Source of the DNA: an uncultured Mucilaginibacter sp.
Lineage (GTDB): Bacteria; Bacteroidota; Bacteroidia; Sphingobacteriales; Sphingobacteriaceae
Direction of reading: 5' to 3'
Assembly (NCBI GenBank): GCA_913775265.1
Contig: CAJYJH010000010.1
Span: forward strand, 62,001-126,000
Length of the DNA: 64,000 nucleotides
The translations under genes were made by a program, and so were the position numbers. How positions within the stretch are numbered: the first letter of the stretch is position 1; every line of letters starts with the position of its first letter. Under the pieces are notes generated by a model. That model had not been told where the DNA came from, did no database searches, and saw only the letters and a program-made list of their open reading frames with translations. Below, piece by piece: positions 26,250-35,526 of this stretch.

Positions 26250-27479
26250 CTATTTAAATAATAAACGTTTGATCCATAACTGAAATTTCTTTTCCAGTAA
26301 GTAACTCGTGCCGATAACAAACAAGCTATATATAAACAATCTCATCAAAAACTCAGCAGCCGACCCTGAAAACCAAAGGATACGGCTAAACAATACTAAT
26401 ATTGGAAAGTGTATAATATAAATACCATACGATATGCTGCCCAGCCACTCTCCCAGTTTTACAAATTTGAGAGATATCCTGTCGAGCACAGAACTATTAA
26501 TAAAAAATAAGATCAAGCTTATCAAATAATACAATGAGCAAACAATTATCTCATACTTATTTTGCTCATGAATTGTATTACGTATAGTAATTACGCTGGC
26601 TAGGGGCAGCAGGTGTATAACTACCATGTACCACTTTCTGAATTTAAGTTTTATGTTAGAAAAAACTACTACCACTAAAAAGCAAAATGGCATATAAAAA
26701 AGATCACCATACCCAACCTTAACCTTAGCCCAATAAAATGATTCTGGAAAGTTTAAAAGCTGATAGAACAAACGCATGCTGAGCTTGGTGTACATTGTTG
26801 AATATATATGGTACACTTGCATAGCAAGGATTAAAAAGATATAGCTTAATAAAATACGAGGCTTTGTTTCTTCATCTTTAACGGTAAATTTTTTGGCTAT
26901 AATATAACCTACTATCCAAAAGCTTAACCCAATCATATAGGCTGTAATAATGGATGAGTAATAAAAATATCCTAAAAAACTAATGATTATTGACCCTACA
27001 AAAACCAGTACAGGGTTAATGTTAAAATACGATATGGGTATGAACAGCAGATAATATAGCACCTCATAATTTAACGACCAAATCGGATCGTTTTCGTGTA
27101 TCACTATCGAAAACACGTTTTGCAGCATGGCAAAGTTGCAAAATATGATGAGCTTGGAGTAATGCCTGGCCGACACTAAAAGTGCTAATATTAAGCTAAT
27201 GACATAAATCGGATATATCCTGACAAAGCGTTTTTTTAAGTAACTCGCTATAGTTGAAGATGTTAAATTACTTTTATTAGATATACCTATTACGTAACCA
27301 GAAAGCATAAAGAATATAAGCACACTTAAATTACCAGGGGTTCTGAAAGCCTGTAATACCGGAGAATTAAACTTAGCATCAATACGGTCAATCACAATAT
27401 GTTGTACTACAACAAAAACTGCGGCAAACCCCCTGAGTGTCTCAAGCTTATTGTTATCTCTGATAATGCCAGGCTTCAT
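26250..27479 (-). CDS. Membrane O-acyltransferase, family 3 (OafA-like)
   Basis: 409 aa with about ten membrane helices. The N-terminus has the acyltransferase-3 signature LRGFAAVFVVVQHIVIDR with the conserved catalytic-type His, then LSVLIFFMLSGYVIG and KRFVRIYPIYVISL, all characteristic of OafA/YrhL-type enzymes. There is no C-terminal SGNH domain, and the protein stops after the helical core. It would acylate a sugar during or after polymerisation, at the inner membrane. It lies 11 nt after the flavoprotein gene and is the only membrane acyltransferase in the locus. Confidence 0.85.
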   Translation of the reverse strand: MKPGIIRDNNKLETLRGFAAVFVVVQHIVIDRIDAKFNSPVLQAFRTPGNLSVLIFFMLSGYVIGISNKSNLTSSTIASYLKKRFVRIYPIYVISLILALLVSARHYSKLIIFCNFAMLQNVFSIVIHENDPIWSLNYEVLYYLLFIPISYFNINPVLVFVGSIIISFLGYFYYSSIITAYMIGLSFWIVGYIIAKKFTVKDEETKPRILLSYIFLILAMQVYHIYSTMYTKLSMRLFYQLLNFPESFYWAKVKVGYGDLFYMPFCFLVVVVFSNIKLKFRKWYMVVIHLLPLASVITIRNTIHEQNKYEIIVCSLYYLISLILFFINSSVLDRISLKFVKLGEWLGSISYGIYIIHFPILVLFSRILWFSGSAAEFLMRLFIYSLFVIGTSYLLEKKFQLWIKRLLFK

Positions 27480-27490
27480 TTGACTACTGG

Positions 27491-28747
27491 TTATTCACTA
27501 ATTTCTTTGTGCAAATTAAAACTTGCTTCTATAGCCTTATCCATGTTGTAATACTCCCACTCGGCAAAGCGTCCGAGTAAGTATATATTTTTTTGTTTTA
27601 AAGCAGCTTTAGCATCCTGTATCAGTTTGCGGGTTTGCTTATCCTGTATTACATAAGAATTTGGTTCGTAGTTGTAAGATATGGGACTTAAATTACCGGG
27701 TAGCTTTTTAATCTCTTCAACCATGGTATCATAATCAACCTTGCCCGAAAATTCTACTACGCAGGTCTTTCTGGCGCTTCCACGATTGTTACTGTCGCTA
27801 AAATTACCTGTGTAGATAATGCGGTGTGCTTTGGTAAAGTCCTGTGGAATATACAACCATGATATATCATTATCATCAGTCTCACAGAAAAGGTTTGACG
27901 TGCCGTTTGACCGAAGTTGCTCTATGGCACTTACATCAACACCAGCCTCAGATAAGATATCTTTACAGAACTTAGGTAGTTTACGTACATCGCCGCAATA
28001 GATCATCTTATCAAAACTTTCTCCCGACGGTAATTGCAACTGCTCGCCGTTTTTAGTGATTTCTGTAACCTCAGCATCGGTGGTAATATCCAGTCCCTGC
28101 TTCAAACGGTCTACAATAAATTGAGAACCATTTTCTTTAGGATAATAGAAAGTAGAATGCACCATATTATCCTCTTCTTCGCGCAGGATATTGCTTTCAA
28201 AAATATCCTGGATGTTAGGCATAGGTAACTTGCCTTCAAGCCATTCCATCGCTACAGTGCTTAAATCTGTTTGCCAAATTTTTCTATTGTATGGCTTAAA
28301 ATAAGTTTCGTACAGTGTGTTACCGAAGCTGTTTTGCAAAAAACTTTCAAAATTATCGTACTCAAATGGCGAGCGTTTGGGTTGGCATTGAAGCGTCAAC
28401 AATTCAGGAATTATTTTTTTTATCGTTTCTTTGTCAAACAGGTAAATGTAGTTTTCGATCGGGTAACCAATAATTGCATTGTTAAAAAAAACCTTTGCTT
28501 TGCGCTTAGCCTTTACAAACTCATTCTCACGATCAAAATGCGACCAAAACCAATCCAGCACCTCAGTGTTTTTAGCATTAAAAACATGACCGCCTACTTT
28601 ATGAAAAAGGCAGTCCTGCACACGCTCACACTTGATAAGGCCACCTGCTTTTGGGGCGCGTTCAAATAATTTTACCTCATGTTGTTTGTTTAACATGTTG
28701 GCAATACTTAAACCTGAAATTCCGGTTCCAACTACAGCAATTTTCAT
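27491..28747 (-). CDS. UDP-galactopyranose mutase-like FAD-dependent oxidoreductase
   Basis: 418 aa. The N-terminal dinucleotide site is IAVVGTGISGLSIANMLNK (GxGxxG) followed by FERAPKAGGLIKCE. The stretch FHKVGGHVFNAKNTEVLDWFW is strikingly like the UGM motif (Y-G-x-H-x-F-x-x-N-x-x-x-V). The rest of the sequence, including YETYFKPYNRKIWQTDLSTVAMEWLEG, fits the NAD(P)-binding amine-oxidase/UGM group. It may supply a furanose nucleotide sugar or another reordered sugar for the glycan. Because homology is partial, 'amine-oxidase-like flavoprotein' is the safer label. Neighbours are the acyltransferase (11 nt) and a GT14 gene (8 nt). Confidence 0.7.
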   Translation of the reverse strand: MKIAVVGTGISGLSIANMLNKQHEVKLFERAPKAGGLIKCERVQDCLFHKVGGHVFNAKNTEVLDWFWSHFDRENEFVKAKRKAKVFFNNAIIGYPIENYIYLFDKETIKKIIPELLTLQCQPKRSPFEYDNFESFLQNSFGNTLYETYFKPYNRKIWQTDLSTVAMEWLEGKLPMPNIQDIFESNILREEEDNMVHSTFYYPKENGSQFIVDRLKQGLDITTDAEVTEITKNGEQLQLPSGESFDKMIYCGDVRKLPKFCKDILSEAGVDVSAIEQLRSNGTSNLFCETDDNDISWLYIPQDFTKAHRIIYTGNFSDSNNRGSARKTCVVEFSGKVDYDTMVEEIKKLPGNLSPISYNYEPNSYVIQDKQTRKLIQDAKAALKQKNIYLLGRFAEWEYYNMDKAIEASFNLHKEISE

Positions 28748-28755
28748 TTCCTGAA

Positions 28756-29661
28756 TTAATTCGCTTTATTTTTTAATATTTCTTCATCTATCAATTTGAT
28801 GACTGATGAAGATTCGTCTTTGTCAAATTTACGGGCAAAAAGCGCATCGCTTTGCTTTATCGCATCCCAATGCCTCAAAGTAATAGTATTTGGGTGCCAG
28901 TCTTTAGCATTCTCCCAATCTATATACCTATAGTAATTACCTGATCCTACTAAATCCTTTTGATTTCTTACAAACGTTTGCAATAATATCTCGTCCGGAC
29001 TGGCATTCATATCAGGCTCTTCGTTAGCTTTAGCTATATACTTGGTGATAGGATGATTTACAATGTCTGCGCTTAAAATACGATCAACAGTTTTCCGGTT
29101 AAAAAAATACCAGTCAGATCCGCAGTATGGATACATGCTATCATTAAATGGAGTATTATTACGATCTATCGGTACACGAAGATGGCGCCAATAAAACTTA
29201 CCTTTTTTAGACAAGAAAGGTATTTTTCCAATCCGCTTGGTAAACAGTGCCTGATAATGCCATTTGCTTATACCCTCATATTGTAAGCCCAAGGGTAAAT
29301 TCTCCATAAAATAGTCAGCTTTGGCATTTTCAAAAAAAGAAAGCACTTCCTGCACGCTCTTAATAGGATAGCAATTTGGACTGATTGATATCAACCAATC
29401 AAAATCGGGTGCAACCTCTTTTATTTTGGTGAAAGCACCAATAATAGCAGGTATTTTTGAAACGTGGCCCCACCTGGTATTAAAATACGGCGTAACCATA
29501 CGGAGATTGTACTTAGCAATCAGTTCATCCGAAAAGCTACTTTTATTATAATCATGATGAACTACAATACAGGCATCAGGAAACTGGTTAAGATAAGCCA
29601 AAAGCTTTTCAAATAAAGCATCCGGTTCTTTATGAGACAGTATTGAAAACGCCAGTTTCAT
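28756..29661 (-). CDS. GT14-like beta-1,6-N-acetylglucosaminyltransferase
   Basis: 301 aa, soluble. It begins MKLAFSILSHKEPDALFEKLLAYL with VVHHDYNKS, and later has DWLISISPNCYPIKS and PYCGSDWYFFNRKTVD. These blocks match the Branch/core-2/I-branching enzyme domain (GT14), an inverting transferase group that works without a DxD motif. The acidic motif SPDEILLQTF matches the catalytic Glu position. It shares the ending IKQSDALFARKFD with the other GT14-like gene at 30866..31753, so the two are paralogues. It would add a branching sugar. The donor is not certain. Confidence 0.8.
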   Translation of the reverse strand: MKLAFSILSHKEPDALFEKLLAYLNQFPDACIVVHHDYNKSSFSDELIAKYNLRMVTPYFNTRWGHVSKIPAIIGAFTKIKEVAPDFDWLISISPNCYPIKSVQEVLSFFENAKADYFMENLPLGLQYEGISKWHYQALFTKRIGKIPFLSKKGKFYWRHLRVPIDRNNTPFNDSMYPYCGSDWYFFNRKTVDRILSADIVNHPITKYIAKANEEPDMNASPDEILLQTFVRNQKDLVGSGNYYRYIDWENAKDWHPNTITLRHWDAIKQSDALFARKFDKDESSSVIKLIDEEILKNKAN

Positions 29662-29681
29662 ATATTCGATAACTTTAAAGT

Positions 29682-30632
29682 TTAGGCTTTCAGCAGTTTC
29701 AGGTAGTTTTTAAAAGTATCGGTTGATTTTGATATACCGTGCATTTTCTGCCAGTTAGTACCTTCTACCCGAGTTAACTTTTGAGTCAATTTATGAAAAA
29801 AGCCGTAAACTTTATCCAGTAAGCCAATATTTATAGCTGGATCATTACCAAAATTTTTAACAAATCCAGCTTTAGATAATGCAGCACGACCCTTGAATGA
29901 CCATAAACTGGCCGCCGAAGCACCATAATTTATACCTTCTTGTATGTATCTCATGGCATTGATACCATCCATCCACCTTGCCTTATTGGGCACGTCCATG
30001 TCGGTTATTTGATGTTTGTGTTGCCGGTAGATAACACACGACTGGTTTTCATGAACGAACTTTTTAGTATGCTTGCCTATCCTAAACCAAAACTCGTAGT
30101 CCTCGTGGGGCATTAAGTCTTCGCGCCAAAAACCTACCCTATCAAATAATTCCCGTTTAAACAATACGGTCTGGGTAATGTTACACCAGCCTTGTAATAC
30201 ATAGTCAGCAAAATTCCCCTGTTCTAAAGGATGATACTGCATAATTACGTCGGCTTGTTTCCAAGTCCCGTCTTCATTTACAGCCTTTACCCATGGCCCG
30301 TATACAAAATCTGCGTTTTGATCTTCGAGTAGCCTGGCCTGCACTTCCAGCTTATTCACAGTCATTAAATCGTCCGAGTCAAAAAACTGTATAGCATTTC
30401 CGGTTGCCAAACGCATGCCTGTATTACGAGCAGCCCCTGGACCCTTGCCGGAGCTTTTGGTAAAGATTACCCTGTCTTTATAATCATTAATTACTTCCGG
30501 AAACTCATCGGTAGAGCCGTCATCAACTACTATGATTTCGTGTGGCTTCTTGGATTGGGTCAGGATACAATCTAAAGTAATCCTTAATAAAGCAGCCCTG
30601 TTTTTTACAGGTATAATTACTGATATGTTCAC
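29682..30632 (-). CDS. Glycosyltransferase family 2
   Basis: 316 aa GT-A enzyme: ISVIIPVKNRAALLRITLDCIL, VVDDGSTDEFPEV, the DxD-like IQFFDSDDLMT, and MPHEDYEFWFRIGK as the acceptor-side acidic motif. There is no clear membrane segment. It is an inverting transferase for one residue of the polysaccharide. It is the first gene after a 233-nt gap and is followed by the GT14 gene after 20 nt. No promoter was recognised in the gap. Confidence 0.85.
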   Translation of the reverse strand: MNISVIIPVKNRAALLRITLDCILTQSKKPHEIIVVDDGSTDEFPEVINDYKDRVIFTKSSGKGPGAARNTGMRLATGNAIQFFDSDDLMTVNKLEVQARLLEDQNADFVYGPWVKAVNEDGTWKQADVIMQYHPLEQGNFADYVLQGWCNITQTVLFKRELFDRVGFWREDLMPHEDYEFWFRIGKHTKKFVHENQSCVIYRQHKHQITDMDVPNKARWMDGINAMRYIQEGINYGASAASLWSFKGRAALSKAGFVKNFGNDPAINIGLLDKVYGFFHKLTQKLTRVEGTNWQKMHGISKSTDTFKNYLKLLKA

Positions 30633-30865
30633 TACTTTTTATTACTTAAATACTGCAAAATGAACCAAACACCAGGTAAAATAAGTTTCGGTTTGTTTAT
30701 TCATAAATATCAGGCGACCTCTAAATGGGGCTTCCAATTTTATATTTTTTTGATATGTAATATTATACAGCTTGTTTTATTTCAATAATAGCGACTTTTG
30801 CTCGCATTATTTAATAAAATTACATTCTACTTATTTTATGCTAAGGTAGGCATACTATATGAGAT

Positions 30866-31753
30866 TTATTTGATATATGAATTTATCTTTTCAAATAAAT
30901 GATCTGACACTGGTGAGTCAAACTTACGAGCAAAAATAGCATCAGATTTGATAATTGCATCAAAATCGTCATCATCCAGTATAGCGGGCATCGAACCATT
31001 TTTATACTCCCAGTTGATATACCTCAGGTGATTGTTAATTACATTCCCCTTAAAAGGAGAGTTCATTACGATGGTTTGAAAGAAAATCTCTTCTGCGCAA
31101 AAACTATTTTCGAACATTTTAGCGAATGCCGGATTGGCTTGCATGTAATCAAAAACATATAGTATACATTCGCGGGTTAATGTCCAATAAGTGCTGCCGC
31201 CATATAACATGGATAAGCTTATGGGTAGCTTACGTTTTATTTTGAATGTTTTTTGTACATCAATCAGCAACTTTATCAACTTTCCCTGATAGTTTGATGA
31301 AGGATTAAGTTTATCATACATGTTATGATAAATTATCCGGTCTAAGCCACCGCCTGGCCAACCCTTCACCGGAAACGGATTATTATCTAAATACTCAGTA
31401 CCTTTGTTTTGCTCAAAAAAATCTTTGATTTGCTTACAGCTTTTTACCGGAAAATCCTGACCGGTAACTGCGTGCAGGTAGCTAACTTGGTTATTCTTAA
31501 CAGCTTCGCCGGCCAGATATAAGAATGCTTTCAAATGATTATAGCTACCCCAGTTTATGTCATATTTTTTATCTATGAGTTTAACTTGCTCAATCGCCTT
31601 TACACGCTCAATATCTGCTTCAGCAATACTGCTCTTTTTATCTATATGAATATAAAATAAAAAGTCATCATCATTCAGCGCTTTTACAAGCCTGATCAAA
31701 TGATCAACTTTTTTGTAAGCAGTAACTAAGATGGCATGTTTCATTATCGGCAA
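30866..31753 (-). CDS. GT14-like beta-1,6-N-acetylglucosaminyltransferase (second copy)
   Basis: 295 aa. It begins MKHAILVTAYKKVDHLIRLVKAL and has FYIHIDKKSSI, SYLHAVTGQDFPVKS, LYGGSTYWTLTRECI and AEEIFFQTIVMNS, all blocks of the Branch/GT14 domain. It is a clear paralogue of 28756..29661. The annotated Met is followed after three residues by a second Met (MPIM); the second begins the conserved fold and may be the real start. It probably adds a branch sugar of the same glycan. Confidence 0.8.
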   Translation of the reverse strand: MPIMKHAILVTAYKKVDHLIRLVKALNDDDFLFYIHIDKKSSIAEADIERVKAIEQVKLIDKKYDINWGSYNHLKAFLYLAGEAVKNNQVSYLHAVTGQDFPVKSCKQIKDFFEQNKGTEYLDNNPFPVKGWPGGGLDRIIYHNMYDKLNPSSNYQGKLIKLLIDVQKTFKIKRKLPISLSMLYGGSTYWTLTRECILYVFDYMQANPAFAKMFENSFCAEEIFFQTIVMNSPFKGNVINNHLRYINWEYKNGSMPAILDDDDFDAIIKSDAIFARKFDSPVSDHLFEKINSYIK

Positions 31754-31797
31754 TTTCTGTTTGTAGGTAGATTTAGATGGTTGATATTATGATACTG

Positions 31798-32931
31798 CTA
31801 AACCTGGATAATATTATTAATTAAGGTTTGCTGTGGGTTGACATCTATAGTATCAATAATTTTTTGCTGCGCTTTTATACCCATAGCAGACCAGTCACTT
31901 TTTTTCTGCCATGCGATTTCTAACGCCTCAGCAAATGGCTCCGGAAAGTAGGATGATGCTAAAAATCCATCAATACCATCATCTACCAACTCTTTATTAC
32001 CCGCAACATCAGACACTACTGCTACCCGGCCGCATGCCATGGCTTCTTCTAAAGCTAACGGCTTGCCTTCACCTGTAGAGGCCATTAATAGCAAATGATT
32101 ATTAGTCCAAATTTCTTTTATACCACTTACGTGCCCGTGAAACTTTACTTTGCCGGTTAAATTATAGTAGGCCGCCAATTCATTTAGATATTTTTCGTCA
32201 GGACCCGTACCATAAAAATTAAGCATCCATTGTCTTTCTTTCCATTTGGGAGCAGATAATACCTGAAGTAAAATATCTTGACCCTTAAACTGTGCTTCCA
32301 ATCGCGCAACCGAACCAAAATTTATTACCCCATTAACCGAAGGATACTCAATCAAACCAAATTTACTGATATCGGGATGGTTACCTATTACGCTGGCATT
32401 AGGTATTTTCATCGCTAGTTGCCGCTCGGCTACATCCAGGTTTCTTTGCGAAACAAAAAAGATAGCTTTAGCCTTAGCAAATATCTTTCTGGCTTTTTCA
32501 ATATCAGGATAGGCCAAAATCTCGTGATCAGCATTAAAATGTGAAAACAAGAAAAAAGGCTTATTTACTGCGTTTAAAATTGTACTGATAGTAGGATTAA
32601 ACGCAGATGAATAAGTATCGGGTTGGTTAACTAATATAGTATCAGGATTAAAATTGATAATTTCATCAGGTTTAAAAGGGAAAACCTTGTTTTTAACTGA
32701 TGCGATTACTTTTGATAGGTATCCTGAATTATTTAAAGGATTAGGAAGCGCGACAAAAGACCGGGCAATTTTTCTGATCTGCTCGATTCCGGCATGGTAA
32801 CCGTCTGTTTGTTCGAAAACTACCACCTGAACGTGATGTCCTTGTGCAACCGCATTTTCTACACACTGCACCCATAACACTTCACTGCCGCCCCACTTAG
32901 AAAGCAATGTTGAAATGAAAGTTATCTTCAT
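31798..32931 (-). CDS. Glycosyltransferase family 4
   Basis: 377 aa GT-B protein. It begins MKITFISTLLSKWGGSEVLW with the typical GGSE loop. The donor site contains INFGSVARLEAQFKGQDILL and TGEGKPLALEEAMACGRVAVVSD (EX7E). It is a retaining enzyme of repeat-unit assembly. Its start overlaps the end of the upstream acyltransferase gene by 4 nt, which shows translational coupling. The sugar donor is not readable. Confidence 0.85.
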   Translation of the reverse strand: MKITFISTLLSKWGGSEVLWVQCVENAVAQGHHVQVVVFEQTDGYHAGIEQIRKIARSFVALPNPLNNSGYLSKVIASVKNKVFPFKPDEIINFNPDTILVNQPDTYSSAFNPTISTILNAVNKPFFLFSHFNADHEILAYPDIEKARKIFAKAKAIFFVSQRNLDVAERQLAMKIPNASVIGNHPDISKFGLIEYPSVNGVINFGSVARLEAQFKGQDILLQVLSAPKWKERQWMLNFYGTGPDEKYLNELAAYYNLTGKVKFHGHVSGIKEIWTNNHLLLMASTGEGKPLALEEAMACGRVAVVSDVAGNKELVDDGIDGFLASSYFPEPFAEALEIAWQKKSDWSAMGIKAQQKIIDTIDVNPQQTLINNIIQV

Positions 32932-33515
32932 TGGTTAACCGGTTGAATTTCCCGCAATTCGGTGGTTAGCTTATTTACCACAACAGTATTGGCCGGAACA
33001 TTTTTGAATATAATACTACCACCGCCAATAACGCTGTTATTACCAATGGTTACACCTTTTAAAATCATTACATTAGACCCGATCCAGCAGTTATTACCAA
33101 TTTGGATGGGCGCTTTAGTATAACCCTGATCTTTAATCAATGCATCTGAATTTTTAAACTCATGATTATGATCATATATTTTTACGCCTTCGCCAAAAAG
33201 GCAATTATCGCCAATGGAAACTTTTGATAAGCTGTTTATAGAGCAATTATTATTGAAAAAACAGCCTGAACCTATTTCTATTACGCCGCCTTCATTAAAT
33301 GTAAAACTAATATCCCCTCTGATGGCGGTGTTGTCCTTAATGATGAGCTTACTTGGTGAAGAATCGAAAAGAAATTCAGGCGCTTTTGAGAAAAACGACT
33401 TTTTTAACAAAATCCTTCCCGGAAACAGTGTTTGTTGCTCCTTAATAAGATAGTTGATTCTTACATCACCGAGCTTTTTTCTAAGAATATAGATTATTTT
33501 GTAAAAAAGCGTCAT
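32928..33515 (-). CDS. Left-handed beta-helix acyltransferase
   Basis: 195 aa. Hexapeptide repeats extend over about residues 70-180 (IEIGSGCFFNNNCSINSLSKVSIGDNCLFGEGVKI, IGNNCWIGSNVMILKGVTIGNNSVIGGGSII). The catalytic-type motif YDHNHEFKN is present. It matches the serine/sugar O-acetyltransferase superfamily and is closely similar in arrangement to 36748..37347 (same YDHNH motif), so the two are likely paralogues acting on different sugars. It is coupled to the GT4 gene 31798 by a 4-nt overlap. Confidence 0.85.
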   Translation of the reverse strand: MTLFYKIIYILRKKLGDVRINYLIKEQQTLFPGRILLKKSFFSKAPEFLFDSSPSKLIIKDNTAIRGDISFTFNEGGVIEIGSGCFFNNNCSINSLSKVSIGDNCLFGEGVKIYDHNHEFKNSDALIKDQGYTKAPIQIGNNCWIGSNVMILKGVTIGNNSVIGGGSIIFKNVPANTVVVNKLTTELREIQPVNQ

Positions 33516-33551
33516 ATGCTTATCAACAGTAATGTAAATTTATCGAACCTT

Positions 33552-34565
33552 TTATAAACAGTTTAAAGCTTTTACAAACTTATCTTTATCTAAAGTTACA
33601 TCATCAAAGTTAGAATTATCTAACGACTCTTGAGCTGAGAAATACTCCCATTCAAGGTTAAGTATATTTGCTAATCGCCAATAGCATAAAGGATTGGCAG
33701 CTTTATTGGCTGCTCTTATTTCCAACACCTTGGTAAATGGCTGCATAAAAACAATATTAGCCATACCACCACCGTGAATAGCCAAAAGCACGCTAGTTTC
33801 GTTAAACAATTTCACTTGCTCAGTAAAAGACAACTCTTCAGCAAAAATTATCTCAAATCCGGCGCTTTTTAGGTGCGGTAAAACTTCAGCTTCATTACTT
33901 ACTTTACGCGACGGGGCTTTAGCCCTAGAGATGTATACTTTACGATGAGGTTTTATTTTAGGCAACTGTAAAGCTATTTTAATAGCTTTAACCATGCTAT
34001 CTATAATTGCAGGTACGGCATTTCCCCATTTTGGTTCAGTATCTACTGCTGCCAGCCTTTTAAACTGATGGCTATGCTGCCTCTCGGTTAGCAAATACTT
34101 CATCCCGAGTATATCCAAAGCATCGAGAGCAAATTTATATTTTGAAAAATAATCTGGTAAGATAACCAAACCGTCATGATGTACAGATTTTAACATCCAA
34201 AGCCGGGGTAACACTTCGCAAAGCCAGTGGTAATAACTGGCACTCCACATATCATATGCATACAAAAAAACACCTTGATTATGGTTAACTACCTTTTTTA
34301 GAAAACGGGCTTTAATAAACGACTTTACCTTGGCTAAACCCGACATGGCATTTAACTCGTTACTAAAATTTATGCTGAGCACAGCTAAACGCCCATTAAC
34401 AAAAACTAAGTTATCCGGAGTTATCAGAACACCGTTTAACTCAATAACCTGTACTTCGGGCACCAAAGCCGATTCAAAATCCTTAACAAAGAATTCATCA
34501 TTGAAGAACCTTTGATTGGGAGTATAAATACCTTGTTTTGAAAAACTTTGCAATGACCGGCTCAT
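33552..34565 (-). CDS. GT61-family glycosyltransferase
   Basis: 337 aa, soluble. It has the DUF563/GT61 landmarks: YHWLCEVLPRLWML, KVYISRAKAPSRKVSNEAEVL and AIHGGGMANIVFMQPFTKVLEIR, the last being the well-conserved C-terminal block. Known GT61 members include xylosyl- and N-acetylglucosaminyltransferases. The donor here is open. It lies 36 nt downstream of the GT2 gene's end and 13 nt further upstream is 34579..35526, so it is one operon. Confidence 0.8.
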   Translation of the reverse strand: MSRSLQSFSKQGIYTPNQRFFNDEFFVKDFESALVPEVQVIELNGVLITPDNLVFVNGRLAVLSINFSNELNAMSGLAKVKSFIKARFLKKVVNHNQGVFLYAYDMWSASYYHWLCEVLPRLWMLKSVHHDGLVILPDYFSKYKFALDALDILGMKYLLTERQHSHQFKRLAAVDTEPKWGNAVPAIIDSMVKAIKIALQLPKIKPHRKVYISRAKAPSRKVSNEAEVLPHLKSAGFEIIFAEELSFTEQVKLFNETSVLLAIHGGGMANIVFMQPFTKVLEIRAANKAANPLCYWRLANILNLEWEYFSAQESLDNSNFDDVTLDKDKFVKALNCL

Positions 34566-34578
34566 ATACTGTGATAAC

Positions 34579-35526
34579 TTATGATAGAGGTTTAAGCTTA
34601 TTAAGCACTCTTACCGGGAAAGCTGCATTTTTACCTAACGCGTTAATAAGTTTAAGTTGCGCCATGTAATTACTTGCAGGAGATATTTTATCATGCTCTT
34701 TAATCACATAGTTAACATCTTCAATACGATTGTCTTTCACTAAATCAGTAATCAGGTCGTTTAAAAAATACCTCATTGATTGATTAAACTCGCTTATGCT
34801 TATATACTTAGAATAAAAGTTCTTAATCATCAAGGAAGCTTGCCCTAAGCGCATACTCAGCCCATTGCTTGACATATTGCTACTGTGCCGACGGTAGTAA
34901 AACAATTTATCTTTTAACCCATAGAATATACCACCGGCAATGGCCATCCGCAGCCAATAATCCCAATCCTCGCAACCATAAAAGAATTTACTAGTTTCTT
35001 GCTTACCTATTTTGCTTACCAGATCGCGCTTGGCAATAACTGACAAAATAGGTATGTAATTACCTACATATTCTTTCTTATACATCTCTTCAGCTGTAAA
35101 AAGCTGACCGGTAATAGTAGGGTAATCAACAAGTTTCTCAGGCTCATGATCAGCAAACATCCACCCGTCTGTGTAAATCACACTAACCTCAGGATGAGCC
35201 TTGCTAAATTCAAGTTGTTTTTCGAGCTTAATTGGTTCCCAAAGGTCATCCGAATCCAAAAATGCAACCCATGTACCTTTAGCTCTTTCAATAGCGGCGT
35301 TTCTGGCTGCGCCCAAACGGCTGTTTACCTGGTTAATTACTATTACCCGGCTATCTTTTGCAGCGTAGCTTTCGGCAATAGCCTGAGTATCGTCTGTCGA
35401 GCCATCATTAACAACAAGTAATTCCCAGTTTTGATGCGTTTGCTTTAGTACACTCAGTATAGATTCCTCGATGTACTTACCTGCATTATAAGCAGGCATC
35501 ACAATTGAAATATCAGGATTTTGCAT
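34579..35526 (-). CDS. Glycosyltransferase family 2
   Basis: 315 aa GT-A domain: ISIVMPAYNAGKYIEESILS, VVNDGSTDDTQAIA, DxD-type VAFLDSDDLWEP, and GCEDWDYWLRMAIAGG for the acceptor side. The C-terminal part is helical and without membrane segments. It overlaps the upstream GT4 gene (35513..36736) by 14 nt. It is an inverting transferase for one sugar of the polysaccharide. Confidence 0.85.
   Translation of the reverse strand: MQNPDISIVMPAYNAGKYIEESILSVLKQTHQNWELLVVNDGSTDDTQAIAESYAAKDSRVIVINQVNSRLGAARNAAIERAKGTWVAFLDSDDLWEPIKLEKQLEFSKAHPEVSVIYTDGWMFADHEPEKLVDYPTITGQLFTAEEMYKKEYVGNYIPILSVIAKRDLVSKIGKQETSKFFYGCEDWDYWLRMAIAGGIFYGLKDKLFYYRRHSSNMSSNGLSMRLGQASLMIKNFYSKYISISEFNQSMRYFLNDLITDLVKDNRIEDVNYVIKEHDKISPASNYMAQLKLINALGKNAAFPVRVLNKLKPLS

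Noticed and set aside
28271-28669. 132-aa plus-strand ORF inside the UGM-like gene
   Set aside because: It is antisense to a well-supported flavoprotein gene, has no recognisable domain and no promoter, so it is a shadow ORF.
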